This document shows, piece by piece, positions 8,012 to 16,260 of a stretch of DNA of 56,810 nt. Origin of the DNA: an uncultured Opitutales bacterium. GTDB taxonomy: Bacteria; Verrucomicrobiota; Verrucomicrobiia; Opitutales; Intestinicryptomonadaceae. The translations under genes were made by a program, and so were the position numbers. Each line of letters begins with the position of its first letter. Within the stretch, counting starts at the first letter, position 1. The notes beneath the pieces are model-generated. The model saw only the letters and a list, made by a program, of their open reading frames with translations. It ran no database searches and was not told the origin of the DNA. Where the stretch lies: the NCBI GenBank assembly GCA_900548275.1, contig URJY01000010.1, positions 1-56,810 on the forward strand, given 5' to 3'.

Positions 8012-10738
8012 TTATTTCCGCCGCAGCAGGTAGGCGATTGCAGTGCCGAATTTGTTGTGCGTGGAGATTTTGATTTTCGACTTTCCGCCGTTACGTTCAA
8101 TCGGCACCTGCGCGACGGGTTTTCCCTCGCCGTCGAGCGCGAGGCATTCGAAGCCGTCGAGCGCGGAATCGAAGACGATTTCGGAGTCGGCGCGTTTGAG
8201 CAGGTAGGGCGGCTTTCCGTAGTCGAGTAGGATGTCGAAGTTTTCGTTTGCGAAGCGTTGCGATGTGTTGCAGAGGTCGGTCAAATGCGCGACGAGTATG
8301 CGCCGCGATTTCCCGAGCGGCGACTTCTCGAGCGAGCACACCGCCACGACCGACCACCCGCGCGTGTTTTCGACTTCCGCGAAACTTCCGCTCAACTTCG
8401 CGCCGCCGTTTTGCGCGAAGATTTCCGAACGCGGCGATACCGCCTTCCACTGCGATTTTTTCGAATCGAGAAACAGCTGCCGCGTCGAGCTTTCGTAGAC
8501 TCCGCCGCCGATTTTCCCGCCGCCGAAGTCGCAGCTTTCCGCCACGTTTTTTGCGGCTTTGCCGTCGAACGCGTAGACCGTTTTAACGTCGGGCGGAGTG
8601 TCCGCCGCGTCGGCGTTTTTGTCGGAAAGCAGCATTAGAATCGGCTTGCGCGGAAGTTTTGCGGCGGCACTGCGCGCGCTTTTTGCGACAACCACCGCGC
8701 TCTTTGCGACAAGCGAAATTTCGGCTGCGATTTCCGCGTTCTTGCGCGCGTTCACGTTGCCGTCTTCGAAAATCGTCGGGCTTACGACAAGCGGCGCAAG
8801 GGCGCGGCTTTCCGCGAAGTCGCCGCGCAAATATATCAACGCGCCGATTTTGTTCGAGAGCATGCGCACGGCGTCGCCCGCCGTCTCGAAAAGTCCGAGG
8901 CGTTCGTTTTTTTCTATGCGGTTTTTTTCGTGCGTGTAGCAGAAGTGCCACAGCCCGTCGATTCCGTTGAGGGCGGAGTACGCGCCCACGAACACGCCGC
9001 CGAGGGCGGCTCTGGGGTTCGGGCGCACGAAGTCCCATTCGGTGATGTTGGCGGGTTTTGTCATCGGAAGCAGGGGGCAGATTTTCGCGAACATTCCGCC
9101 CCTCTTCGCTATCGGGTCGGACGAATCGACGTACATCGGCAGCGAGAATCTGTTCTCGAAAAACAGCGGGTGCCAAGTGTATGTGTGCAGATCGGCGACG
9201 TCGTATTTGCGCGCCATCGCCGAGACCATCAGCGAGCCGCCGTTTGTCTGGTCGGTCAGCAGCATATTGGGCGCAATCGACTTTATGTGGGCGGACATTT
9301 CGTCGTAGAATTTTCCGTAGCGGTCGATGAGGAAAAGCTGGAAGCGGTCGTTGTCGGTTTTCGCTTCGGGCAGCCCGCCGCGTTCGGCGAGCCACTTTTC
9401 GTAGACTGGTTTTGCGATGTCGTAGTCGAGGTGCGTGCGGACGACGAAATTGCGCACGTTGCCGATTGCGTCTTCGTTCACGACGCTCGCGAAAACTATC
9501 GCGGGTTCGTTTTTGTACGCTACGCCCGTGTACGGATTTACGTGTTCGAGAAAATTCGATATGAACCGCTTGAGCGTTGCGCGCGCCTTGTCTGAGAGGA
9601 GGAAAAGCGCCTTCATATTGTCGCCGCGGTATTGAACGTCGTCGTATTCGTGCGGATAGAGCTTGCCCGTGGCGTAGAAGTCGATTGTCGTGTAGATGCC
9701 GCGCTTTTTGAGTTCGGCAAATAGGAAGTCGAACTTGTCGAGCTGCCTTTTGTTGAGCGCGGCGGAGTCGGTCGGCGAGCCGCGAAGCAACATCGAAGTT
9801 TGGTGGAGTCTTGCGGCGTTGAAGCCCGCGGCGGCAAGCTCGTCGGCGAGTGCGACGGACTGCGGCTTCTCGGGAACCGTCGCGTTCTGGCAGACGTTCT
9901 CGCCGAAGAAGCGCACTTTTTTGTCGGGCGATTTTTCGAAATAGTAGTCCGCGCCGCGCACTTTTACGAAGCCGTACTTGCCCGCGGGCGCGTCGAGAAG
10001 AAACGAGAAGTCGAGCGCGCCGCCGCTTTCGGGAATGCGCACCGATTCGAATGCGGCGTAGTCGTCGGATTCGCGCACGACGTATTCGCGGGGTAGGGGA
10101 ACGGGCTTTTTGTTTTTGTCGAATTCGAGGGTGAGGTCAATCGCGTACTTTCCGCCGCCGAGCTCTTCGAACATCATCGATACCGTGCGGTAGTTCAGCA
10201 CTTTCTGGCGGACGGTATCGCGGAAGTCGATTTTAAGGTTGCCCGAAATTTTAAGCTCGCCGTTTTCCGACTGCACGCGCAGCTCGCGGGCGGAAATATT
10301 TTTTGCGTCGGTTGCGACAACCTTGCCGTCGGCGAAAATCCGACCCTCGAAGATGTCCCTCGCGAGGTGGAACTGGAACGACGGCACAAGCGGCGCGCCG
10401 CGCGGGGGCTTGCCCAGAATTTCGGTTTCGGCGCAAAAGCGCGTCCGCGCGGGAGCGAGCTTTTCGACGCGCTGGACGATTTTCATTTCGCCGATTTTTT
10501 TGTGCGAAAGCACGCCGCTTAGCGTGTAGGTTTTGTCGTCGGAGGTTTCGGAGTCGGCTTTTACGACTTCCTCCTGCCTGAAGAAACGCCAGACTATCGA
10601 CATCTTCGTGCCGTTGGAGACCGCCGTGCCTTTCGGCTCGACTTCGAGCGCGCCGAAATTTTTCGCGAATGCCGACACCGCCGCAAAAAGCAGAAATGCG
10701 AACATTGCGAATTTTATCCCCTTGTGTGTTGTTTGCAT
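8012..10738 (-). CDS. Large secreted clan GH-A type glycoside hydrolase
   Basis: A 908-residue exported protein. The signal peptide (GIKFAMFAFLLFAAVSAFA) fixes the start at ATG 10738. An N-terminal beta-rich region of about 270 residues precedes a TIM-barrel-like domain. The barrel shows AAGFNAARLH, then SVVNEDAIG with the candidate acid/base Glu422, and PANITEWDF with the candidate nucleophile Glu567. This Asn-Glu plus Glu spacing is characteristic of clan A enzymes (GH5-like). The C-terminal about 270 residues look like beta-sandwich accessory domains. The family and substrate are not certain; a polysaccharide or glycoside substrate outside the cytoplasm is expected. It stands alone, 51 bases upstream of the phosphatase gene, on the same strand. 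Confidence 0.8.
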   Translation of the reverse strand: MQTTHKGIKFAMFAFLLFAAVSAFAKNFGALEVEPKGTAVSNGTKMSIVWRFFRQEEVVKADSETSDDKTYTLSGVLSHKKIGEMKIVQRVEKLAPARTRFCAETEILGKPPRGAPLVPSFQFHLARDIFEGRIFADGKVVATDAKNISARELRVQSENGELKISGNLKIDFRDTVRQKVLNYRTVSMMFEELGGGKYAIDLTLEFDKNKKPVPLPREYVVRESDDYAAFESVRIPESGGALDFSFLLDAPAGKYGFVKVRGADYYFEKSPDKKVRFFGENVCQNATVPEKPQSVALADELAAAGFNAARLHQTSMLLRGSPTDSAALNKRQLDKFDFLFAELKKRGIYTTIDFYATGKLYPHEYDDVQYRGDNMKALFLLSDKARATLKRFISNFLEHVNPYTGVAYKNEPAIVFASVVNEDAIGNVRNFVVRTHLDYDIAKPVYEKWLAERGGLPEAKTDNDRFQLFLIDRYGKFYDEMSAHIKSIAPNMLLTDQTNGGSLMVSAMARKYDVADLHTYTWHPLFFENRFSLPMYVDSSDPIAKRGGMFAKICPLLPMTKPANITEWDFVRPNPRAALGGVFVGAYSALNGIDGLWHFCYTHEKNRIEKNERLGLFETAGDAVRMLSNKIGALIYLRGDFAESRALAPLVVSPTIFEDGNVNARKNAEIAAEISLVAKSAVVVAKSARSAAAKLPRKPILMLLSDKNADAADTPPDVKTVYAFDGKAAKNVAESCDFGGGKIGGGVYESSTRQLFLDSKKSQWKAVSPRSEIFAQNGGAKLSGSFAEVENTRGWSVVAVCSLEKSPLGKSRRILVAHLTDLCNTSQRFANENFDILLDYGKPPYLLKRADSEIVFDSALDGFECLALDGEGKPVAQVPIERNGGKSKIKISTHNKFGTAIAYLLRRK

Positions 10739-10807
10739 TGTCGCGGATTTTCGTTCGGCGCGTGTTGCGTGGCAACAAAATTTTGACATTGCCGATGTTG
10801 CGGGCGC

Positions 10808-10847
10808 AAAAAAAGGGCGACGGCTTGATAGCCGTCGCCCCTTTTTT
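10808..10847 (-). terminator. Bidirectional terminator hairpin
   Basis: GGGCGACGGC (10815-10824) pairs perfectly with GCCGTCGCCC (10831-10840). It is flanked by A7 on the left and T6 on the right, so it can end transcripts in both directions. On the minus strand it lies just downstream of the small gene at 10908-11117, after a second short stem GTGCGTC/GACGCAC (10861-10889). Confidence 0.8.
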
Positions 10848-10907
10848 ATGGGTGCGCCCCGTGCGTCCAAAGCGTCGCTTTCGACGCACCCAGCGTCGCG
10901 CCAGCGA

Positions 10908-11117
10908 CTAATTCAGCGTCAATGCCCGCGATATGCCTTCGTTCCGTCTTCCGTTTTGCGCCGTGTGCGATGCGCCGAAAGTCTCGAGCCTAAGCTCCCT
11001 TTCGATGTATTCGCCGAGCGAAAGCGACGGTCTGCATACCTCTTTCATTGCGCCGAACCGCGAACTTCCGCATATTTCGCAATCGAAAACTGCGGAGTTC
11101 TCTTTTCGGTATTTCAT
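10908..11117 (-). CDS. Small protein with one CxxC motif, function unknown
   Basis: A 69-residue polypeptide beginning MKYRKENSAVFDCEICGSS. It has one CxxC pair and a third Cys at about 29, then a charged region (GEYIERELRLE). I recognise no family. Three things support it as a real gene: the ribosome-binding site AGAGGAT 5-11 bases before the ATG, its own terminator at 10808-10847, and an AT-rich upstream region able to hold a promoter. The CxxC could bind metal or be redox-active, but one pair alone does not make a zinc finger. It is divergently oriented to the oxidoreductase gene at 11443. Confidence 0.5.
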   Translation of the reverse strand: MKYRKENSAVFDCEICGSSRFGAMKEVCRPSLSLGEYIERELRLETFGASHTAQNGRRNEGISRALTLN

Positions 11118-11442
11118 AGAACATCCTCTATTTTGAGGTTTGGGGGTGATGTCCGAATCCGCGAATGCGCACTGGCATAACGCGTCGAACTCGTCTCCAT
11201 TAGGTTATTGTATATTCGTAAAATGCAAGCGTATTTTTAAACAAATTCGCAAATATTTTTCGGGATTGCCTAAAATTGCGCAAAAAAACGGAAATTGCGC
11301 CTCAAAAAACATTTGACTATTTCGGGCACTGTTTTTGAATTTTAACCGAAAAGGAGGAATTTGTGTTGCGCCGATTCCGTTTTTGTGTCGGGCGCGTGTG
11401 CCGAATGTTTCTCCCGCTTTTACAAACTACAAATACAATATT
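11118..11442. promoter_or_regulatory. Divergent intergenic region with stray strong Shine-Dalgarno
   Basis: This 325-base gap separates the small minus-strand gene from the oxidoreductase gene. It is AT-rich from 11200 to 11345 and includes a weak promoter-like TTGACT (about 11312). A very strong ribosome site AAGGAGGAA (11351-11359) is followed 4 bases later by GTG (11363). That GTG opens a 79-codon frame which overlaps the oxidoreductase start out of frame and ends at 11602. The oxidoreductase ATG (11443) itself has no such site. A translated leader peptide is possible; nothing else is recognisable in the gap. Confidence 0.4.
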
Positions 11443-12825
11443 ATGTTCAATAGAAGAGAGTTCCTCAAAAACTCCGCGCTGCTCGGCAGTGCGGCAATGT
11501 TCCTCGGCGGCAATTCGCAGGCTTTTGCGGCTTCCAAGAAGTGCGCGAACGGTCAGCTGCGCGTTGCGGTCATCGGTTGCGGCGGTCGCGGCTATTCGGT
11601 GATTTCCTCGCTCAAGCACGTTCCCGAAGTGCGCTTCGTGGCGTTCTGCGATGTCGACGATGTGCGCGCGGCGAAAGCCTACAAAGAATATCCCGCAGTT
11701 CCGCGCTTCCGCGACTACCGTGTGATGTTCGACAAAATGGGCAAGGATATCGACGCTGTAACCGTCGCCACGCCCGACCATATGCACTACCCGATTGCCG
11801 CTTGGGCGATTGCCAACGGCAAACACGTATATTGCGAAAAGCCCCTTACCCGCACGATTTGGGAAGCCGAAGAGCTCAAGCGTCTGGCGAAGGAAGCCGG
11901 CGTAATTACCCAGATGGGCAACCAAGGGCACACGAACGAGGGCTGGAGGCTCATCCGCGAATGGTACGAAGCCGACCTCCTCGGCGACATCGAAGACATC
12001 CACATTTGGACAAACCGCCCCGTGTGGCCGCAGGGCGACCTCAAAATGCCCCCCGCGCAGCCCGTACCCGCAACTTTGGACTATGATTTGTGGCAGGGCG
12101 TAGCACCCTATCAGCCCTACAACTCGGCGGTTCTGCCGTTCAAATGGCGCGGTATGCGCAACTACGGCACTGGCGCGGCGGGCGATATGGCGTGCCACTT
12201 CCTCGACGTTCCGTACTCGGCGTTCGACCTCGGTTTCCCCGTCGAAGTTATCGGCAACTCCACTCCGTTTAACGACTACAGCTGGCCGAGTCAGGCTTCG
12301 TCGATTATGACGTTCGCAAACGACTGCGGCGTAGGCGGCAAAATTCGTCTGCACTGGTACGACGGCGGCAGAAAGCCGAAGGCAATCAAGCGCGTTGAAC
12401 AGTCGTTCCTCGACGACCCGCGCAACAACAACGCGACGTTCATCGTGGGCACAAAGGAAACGGTTTTCACGAACGAATACGGTCAGAACACGCGCATTTG
12501 GCCCGCCTCCAGAATGAAGGATATGCTCAAGGCGAACGCGTTCCCGAAAAAGTCGATTCCCCGTTCGATTGCCCCCGGAAATCCCCACAAGGAATGGGCG
12601 TTGTGCTGCATAGAGGGCAAACAGTCGGTCGGCAACTTCGACTACGCCGCCCCGTTTACGGAAATGGCACTCTTGGGCATGGTCGCTCTCTGCTGCCCGA
12701 ACGTTCCGCTTTCGTACGATCCCAAGACGATGTCGTTCGTAAACTATCCGAAAGCGGATAAGTACATCCGCTCGCTCTACTCGTACAGGAAGGAATTCCT
12801 GCCGACGGCAAAGGCGTTGTTCTAA
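11443..12825 (+). CDS. Gfo/Idh/MocA family oxidoreductase, Tat-exported
   Basis: A 460-residue NAD(P)-dependent sugar or inositol oxidoreductase family member. The N-terminus NRREFLKNSALLGSAAMFLG carries a Tat twin-arginine signal, so it is predicted to be exported folded with its cofactor. The Rossmann motif is VAVIGCGGRG. The family hallmark VTVATPDHMHYPIAA is followed by CEKPLTRT, and a Trp-rich substrate region follows (MGNQGHTNEGWRL, WTNRPVWPQ). Tat-exported members of this family in PVC and Bacteroidota bacteria often accompany glycan breakdown; the substrate is unknown. I chose ATG 11443 because it gives the Tat signal, although no ribosome site precedes it. The next gene is a close paralogue in tandem. 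Confidence 0.92.
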   Translation: MFNRREFLKNSALLGSAAMFLGGNSQAFAASKKCANGQLRVAVIGCGGRGYSVISSLKHVPEVRFVAFCDVDDVRAAKAYKEYPAVPRFRDYRVMFDKMGKDIDAVTVATPDHMHYPIAAWAIANGKHVYCEKPLTRTIWEAEELKRLAKEAGVITQMGNQGHTNEGWRLIREWYEADLLGDIEDIHIWTNRPVWPQGDLKMPPAQPVPATLDYDLWQGVAPYQPYNSAVLPFKWRGMRNYGTGAAGDMACHFLDVPYSAFDLGFPVEVIGNSTPFNDYSWPSQASSIMTFANDCGVGGKIRLHWYDGGRKPKAIKRVEQSFLDDPRNNNATFIVGTKETVFTNEYGQNTRIWPASRMKDMLKANAFPKKSIPRSIAPGNPHKEWALCCIEGKQSVGNFDYAAPFTEMALLGMVALCCPNVPLSYDPKTMSFVNYPKADKYIRSLYSYRKEFLPTAKALF

Positions 12826-12835
12826 GGCGCGGGCT

Positions 12836-12884
12836 TTTCCGCGTCGCCCCGATGTCGGACATTCGGCGCGGGGCGCGGAAAGGC
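12836..12884 (+). terminator. Long GC-rich hairpin between paralogues
   Basis: TTTCCGCG-CGCCCCG pairs with CGGGGCG-CGGAAA around an inner ATGTCGGACAT stem. There is no T tract, so it is more likely an intercistronic mRNA-stabilising or attenuating stem than a full terminator. Confidence 0.45.
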
Positions 12885-12927
12885 GCGTTTTGCAATTCTG
12901 TAAATTTAAATTAAAAAAGGAAAAACA

Positions 12928-14190
12928 ATGTTAAATCGTAGAAATTTTATTAAATCGGCTGCCGCGGCAGGCGGTCTTATGGTTCTCCCGTCGTGGGCGG
13001 CGGCGCGCAAGGTCGGCCCCTGCAGCAAGCTCAACGTGGCTCTCGTGGGCGTGGGCGGCATCGGCGCGTTCGCGGTGGGTTCGCTCATCAACTACAAGTA
13101 CGCGAACATCGTCGCCCTCTGCGACGTAGACGACGCGCGCGCGGCAAAGCAGTACAGCCGCTTCCCCGCTTGGCTTCCCAAGTTCCGCGACTACCGCGTT
13201 ATGCTCGACCAGATGGACAAGCAGATTGACGCGGTAATCATCTCCACGCCCGACCATATGCACTATCCCATCGCAGCGTGGGCGATTGCAAAGGGCAAGC
13301 ACGTTTTCTGTCAGAAACCCCTAACCCGCACGATTTGGGAAGCCGAAGAACTCAAGCGTCTGGCGAAGAAAGCCGGCGTAATCACCCAGATGGGCAACCA
13401 AGGGCACACGAACGAGGGCTGGAGACTCATCAAGGAATGGTACGACGCGGGCATTCTCGGTCAGATTGAAGACATTTACGTTTGGACGAACCGCCCCGTG
13501 TGGCCGCAGGGCGACCTCAAGATGCCCGCGGGTCAGCCCGTTCCCTCCACGCTCGACTACGACCTGTGGCTCGGTGTAGCACCCTATCAGCCCTACAACA
13601 ACGCGGTTGTTCCCTTCAAGTGGCGCGGTCTGCGCAACTACGGCACTGGCGCGGCGGGCGATATGGCTTGCCACTTCCTCGACGTTCCGTACTCGGCGTT
13701 CGACCTCGGCTTCCCGATGAAAGTAGTGGGCAATTCCACTCCGTTCAACGACTACAGCTGGCCGAAGGAAGCTTCGTCGGTTATGACGTTTATGAACAAG
13801 CGCGGCGTGGACAACAGAATCCGCCTGCACTGGTACGACGGCGGCAGAAAGCCGAAGGAAATCAAGCGCGTAGACCCCGCGTTCCTCGCAGACCCGCGCA
13901 ACAACAACGCAACGTTCATCGTGGGCACAAAGGAAACGGTCTACACAAACGAATACGGTCAGAACACGCGCATTTGGCCCGCCACAAGAATGAAGGAATT
14001 GATGAAGGGCGGCAAGCTCCCCGAAAAGACAATCCCCCGTTCGGTAACTCCCGGAAATCCGTTTCAGGAATGGGTATTGGCGTGCTTGGACGGCAAACAG
14101 CCCACGGCAAACTTCGACTACGCCGCTCCGTTTACGGAAATATTCGGCTTTTGCCGAATATGTTTGCAAGGGCGGTGCGGGTTTGATTAA
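12928..14190 (+). CDS. Gfo/Idh/MocA oxidoreductase paralogue with replaced C-terminus
   Basis: A 420-residue tandem paralogue of the 11443 gene. It has a Tat-like N-terminus (NRRNFIKSAAAAGGLMVLPS), Rossmann LVGVGGIGA, STPDHMHYPIAA and QKPLTRT. The usual Glu of the EKP motif is Gln here (FCQKPLTRT), a change at a position normally near the active site. Similarity to the first copy is very high through NFDYAAPFTE. There it stops abruptly: the first copy continues about 53 residues, while this one has 16 unrelated residues encoded by a perfect hairpin (ATATTCGGC/GCCGAATAT, 14140-14161) and short tail. The gene therefore looks C-terminally truncated by deletion or insertion and may be impaired. 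A ribosome site AAGGA lies 8 bases upstream. The stop is 12 bases from thyA. Confidence 0.85.
   Translation: MLNRRNFIKSAAAAGGLMVLPSWAAARKVGPCSKLNVALVGVGGIGAFAVGSLINYKYANIVALCDVDDARAAKQYSRFPAWLPKFRDYRVMLDQMDKQIDAVIISTPDHMHYPIAAWAIAKGKHVFCQKPLTRTIWEAEELKRLAKKAGVITQMGNQGHTNEGWRLIKEWYDAGILGQIEDIYVWTNRPVWPQGDLKMPAGQPVPSTLDYDLWLGVAPYQPYNNAVVPFKWRGLRNYGTGAAGDMACHFLDVPYSAFDLGFPMKVVGNSTPFNDYSWPKEASSVMTFMNKRGVDNRIRLHWYDGGRKPKEIKRVDPAFLADPRNNNATFIVGTKETVYTNEYGQNTRIWPATRMKELMKGGKLPEKTIPRSVTPGNPFQEWVLACLDGKQPTANFDYAAPFTEIFGFCRICLQGRCGFD
14140..14161 (+). repeat. Perfect 9-bp hairpin at paralogue break point
   Basis: ATATTCGGC and GCCGAATAT pair around TTTT, exactly where homology to the neighbouring paralogue stops. 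It may mark a past rearrangement. Confidence 0.6.
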
Positions 14191-14202
14191 GTCGGCGTCG
14201 AA

Positions 14203-15000
14203 ATGAAAGAATATTTGAACCTTTTGAAGCTCGTTATGGAAAACGGAACGGAGCGTTCCGACAGGACGGGCGTCGGCACTATCGGCGTTTTCGGGGCGCA
14301 GGCGCGCTTCGACTTGCGCTCGTCGTTTCCGCTTTTGACCACGAAAAAACTCCACACTCGCTCGATTATCTACGAGCTTTTGTGGTTTCTGCGCGGCGAT
14401 ACGAACATAAAATATCTCAACGACAACCGCGTTACCATTTGGGACGAGTGGGCCGATAAAAACGGCGACCTCGGGCGCGTATACGGCGCGCAGTGGCGCG
14501 ACTGGATTGCTCCCGACGGCAGGCACATCGACCAGATTAAGAACCTCGTCGACGGAATCCGCAAAGACCCGTTCGGGCGTCGGCATATCGTCTGCGCGTG
14601 GAACCCCGGCGAGCTTGACAAAATGGCGTTGCCGCCCTGCCACGCGATGTTCCAGTTCTACGTTTCGCCCGACGGCGGCTTGAGCTGCCAGCTCTATCAG
14701 CGCAGCGCCGACCTCTTCCTCGGCGTGCCGTTCAACATCGCCTCCTATGCAATGCTCACGATGATGGTTGCGCAGGTTTGCGGGTTAAAGCCACGCGAGT
14801 TCGTGCACACGTTCGGCGACTTGCACATCTACAAAAACCACCTCGAGCAGGTTCGCGAGCAGCTTTCGCGCGAGCCGCGTGAACTTCCGACGATGAAACT
14901 CAATCCCGAGCGCAGGGAGCTTGACGAATTCGTCTACGAAGATTTCTCGCTCGAAAACTACAATCCGCATCCCGCGATTAAAGCCCCGATTGCCGTATGA
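14203..15000 (+). CDS. thyA: Thymidylate synthase
   Basis: ThyA methylates dUMP to dTMP with 5,10-methylenetetrahydrofolate, releasing dihydrofolate. The 265-residue product is of standard length. Motifs include RTGVGTIGVFG, the catalytic LPPCHAMFQFYV with nucleophile Cys146, CQLYQRSADLFLGVPFNIASYA and HIYKNHLEQ. It overlaps folA by ATGA, so translation is coupled; FolA recycles the dihydrofolate that ThyA makes. The start follows the truncated oxidoreductase by 12 bases without a visible ribosome site. Confidence 0.98.
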   Translation: MKEYLNLLKLVMENGTERSDRTGVGTIGVFGAQARFDLRSSFPLLTTKKLHTRSIIYELLWFLRGDTNIKYLNDNRVTIWDEWADKNGDLGRVYGAQWRDWIAPDGRHIDQIKNLVDGIRKDPFGRRHIVCAWNPGELDKMALPPCHAMFQFYVSPDGGLSCQLYQRSADLFLGVPFNIASYAMLTMMVAQVCGLKPREFVHTFGDLHIYKNHLEQVREQLSREPRELPTMKLNPERRELDEFVYEDFSLENYNPHPAIKAPIAV

Positions 15001-15470
15001 GCAGGGTTCGGGCGATAGCGGCGGTTGCCGACAACGGGGTAATCGGGGACGGGCTTTCTATACCGTGGCACATCTCCGAAGACTTTAAACATTTCAAGCG
15101 CACGACTTCGGGCGGAATAATCGCGATGGGGCGCAGGACGTGGGAGAGCCTTGGCGGCAGACCTTTGCCGAACCGCGAAAACGTCGTGCTTACTTCGCAT
15201 CCCGAAACGGTCGGGGAGGGGGTGCGGGCGTTCTCCACGCTCGACGAACTTCTTGCCGCGTACGCCGACGACCCGCGCGACATCTGGATTATCGGCGGGG
15301 CGCACCTCTACGAAACCGCGCTCGACCGCTGCGAAGAGCTAATCATAAGCAGGGTGAAGGCAAGTCCGAAAGGCGACGTTTTCTTCCCGAAATTCGACGA
15401 CAAATTCGTGCAGTCGGAAATTATTTTGAGCCGTCCCGAGTTTGACGTTGTCAGATATGTCAGGAAATAG
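14997..15470 (+). CDS. folA: Dihydrofolate reductase
   Basis: This enzyme reduces dihydrofolate to tetrahydrofolate with NADPH. At 157 residues it is the normal size. The N-terminal sequence ADNGVIGDGLSIPWHISEDF places the catalytic acid at Asp29 by alignment to the PW...D pattern. GGIIAMGRRTWES and the nucleotide-binding IWIIGGAHLYETAL are also present. It overlaps thyA by 4 bases (ATGA) and is followed after 6 bases by the membrane protease gene, so the three are probably one operon. It is the expected target of trimethoprim-type inhibitors. Confidence 0.96.
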   Translation: MSRVRAIAAVADNGVIGDGLSIPWHISEDFKHFKRTTSGGIIAMGRRTWESLGGRPLPNRENVVLTSHPETVGEGVRAFSTLDELLAAYADDPRDIWIIGGAHLYETALDRCEELIISRVKASPKGDVFFPKFDDKFVQSEIILSRPEFDVVRYVRK

Positions 15471-15476
15471 TCGAAA

Positions 15477-16148
15477 ATGGAATTCATAGCACTGATTTTG
15501 ATACCGATTTTCATCGGCATGTATGCGCAGGCGAAAGTATCTTCCGCCTACGAAAAGTATTCGCGCGTCCGCTCGCGTTCGGGTATGACTGGGCGCGATG
15601 CCGCCGCCGCCGTGATGCGCTCGGCGGGCATCGACGATGTCGAAATCGTGCCGATTGACGGGCATCTTACCGACCACTACGACCCGTCGAGAAAAGTGCT
15701 CGCCCTCAGCCGCGAAAACTATTCGGGCACTTCGATAGCCGCGCTCGGCGTCGCCGCGCACGAGGCGGGGCACGCAATCCAGCACAGGCAAAGATACGCG
15801 CCGCTCAACCTGCGTATGGCTCTCGTGCCGATTACGAATTTTGCGTGCTCGCTTCTGCCCATTGTCATGCTCGGCGGCTTCTTCCTCTTCAACAGTCTGA
15901 TGACAATTTACGTGGGCATAGGCGTGTACATTGTGCTTACAATTTTCCAACTCGTAACGCTGCCTGTGGAATTCAACGCGTCGAACAGGGCAAAGGCGCA
16001 GCTTTCGAGGCTCGGGTTTGTCGACGGCGCGGAGTCCCGCGGGGTCGCGGAGGTTTTGGACGCGGCGGCTCTTACGTACGTTGCGGCGTTCGTCTCGTCG
16101 CTCGGATGGCTATTGTATTTCCTGTCGGCGGCGAACAACAGGCGTTGA
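15477..16148 (+). CDS. YugP-type membrane zinc metallopeptidase
   Basis: A 223-residue integral membrane protein of the YugP family (neutral zinc metallopeptidase, Zn_peptidase_2). An N-terminal membrane anchor (FIALILIPIFIGMYA) precedes a soluble domain with DHYDPSRKVLALS and the zinc motif AAHEAGHAIQH (HExxH). After that come two or three membrane spans (ALVPITNFACSLLPIVMLGG, IYVGIGVYIVLTIF) and a C-terminal segment (VASFVSSLG-like) with another span. Substrates of this family are not established. It is the last gene of the thyA-folA run and is followed by a terminator at 16172-16208. Confidence 0.88.
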   Translation: MEFIALILIPIFIGMYAQAKVSSAYEKYSRVRSRSGMTGRDAAAAVMRSAGIDDVEIVPIDGHLTDHYDPSRKVLALSRENYSGTSIAALGVAAHEAGHAIQHRQRYAPLNLRMALVPITNFACSLLPIVMLGGFFLFNSLMTIYVGIGVYIVLTIFQLVTLPVEFNASNRAKAQLSRLGFVDGAESRGVAEVLDAAALTYVAAFVSSLGWLLYFLSAANNRR

Positions 16149-16171
16149 GTTTGCATTTGCGCCGAATTTTG

Positions 16172-16208
16172 AATCCGCTTCGGATGTGTTTTCGGAGCGG
16201 ATTTTTTA
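16172..16208 (+). terminator. Terminator after membrane protease gene
   Basis: AATCCGCTTCG pairs with CGGAGCGGATT around GATGTGTTTT (one T-G contact), followed by TTTTTA. It separates the thyA operon from the alpha-galactosidase gene. Confidence 0.7.
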
Positions 16209-16260
16209 TTTGTCAAACTTTGCCGCGTTTGTAGGCTTTTCCGCTCACACACTTACTGTT

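Noticed and set aside
6281..8230. Long plus-strand open frame opposite nadC and the phosphatase
   Set aside because: It spans two well-supported minus-strand genes and has no recognisable domain; shadow of codon bias.
11363..11602. 79-codon frame from GTG as a protein gene
   Set aside because: Most of it overlaps the oxidoreductase in another frame with Arg/Ser-rich shadow composition; kept only as a possible leader in the findings.
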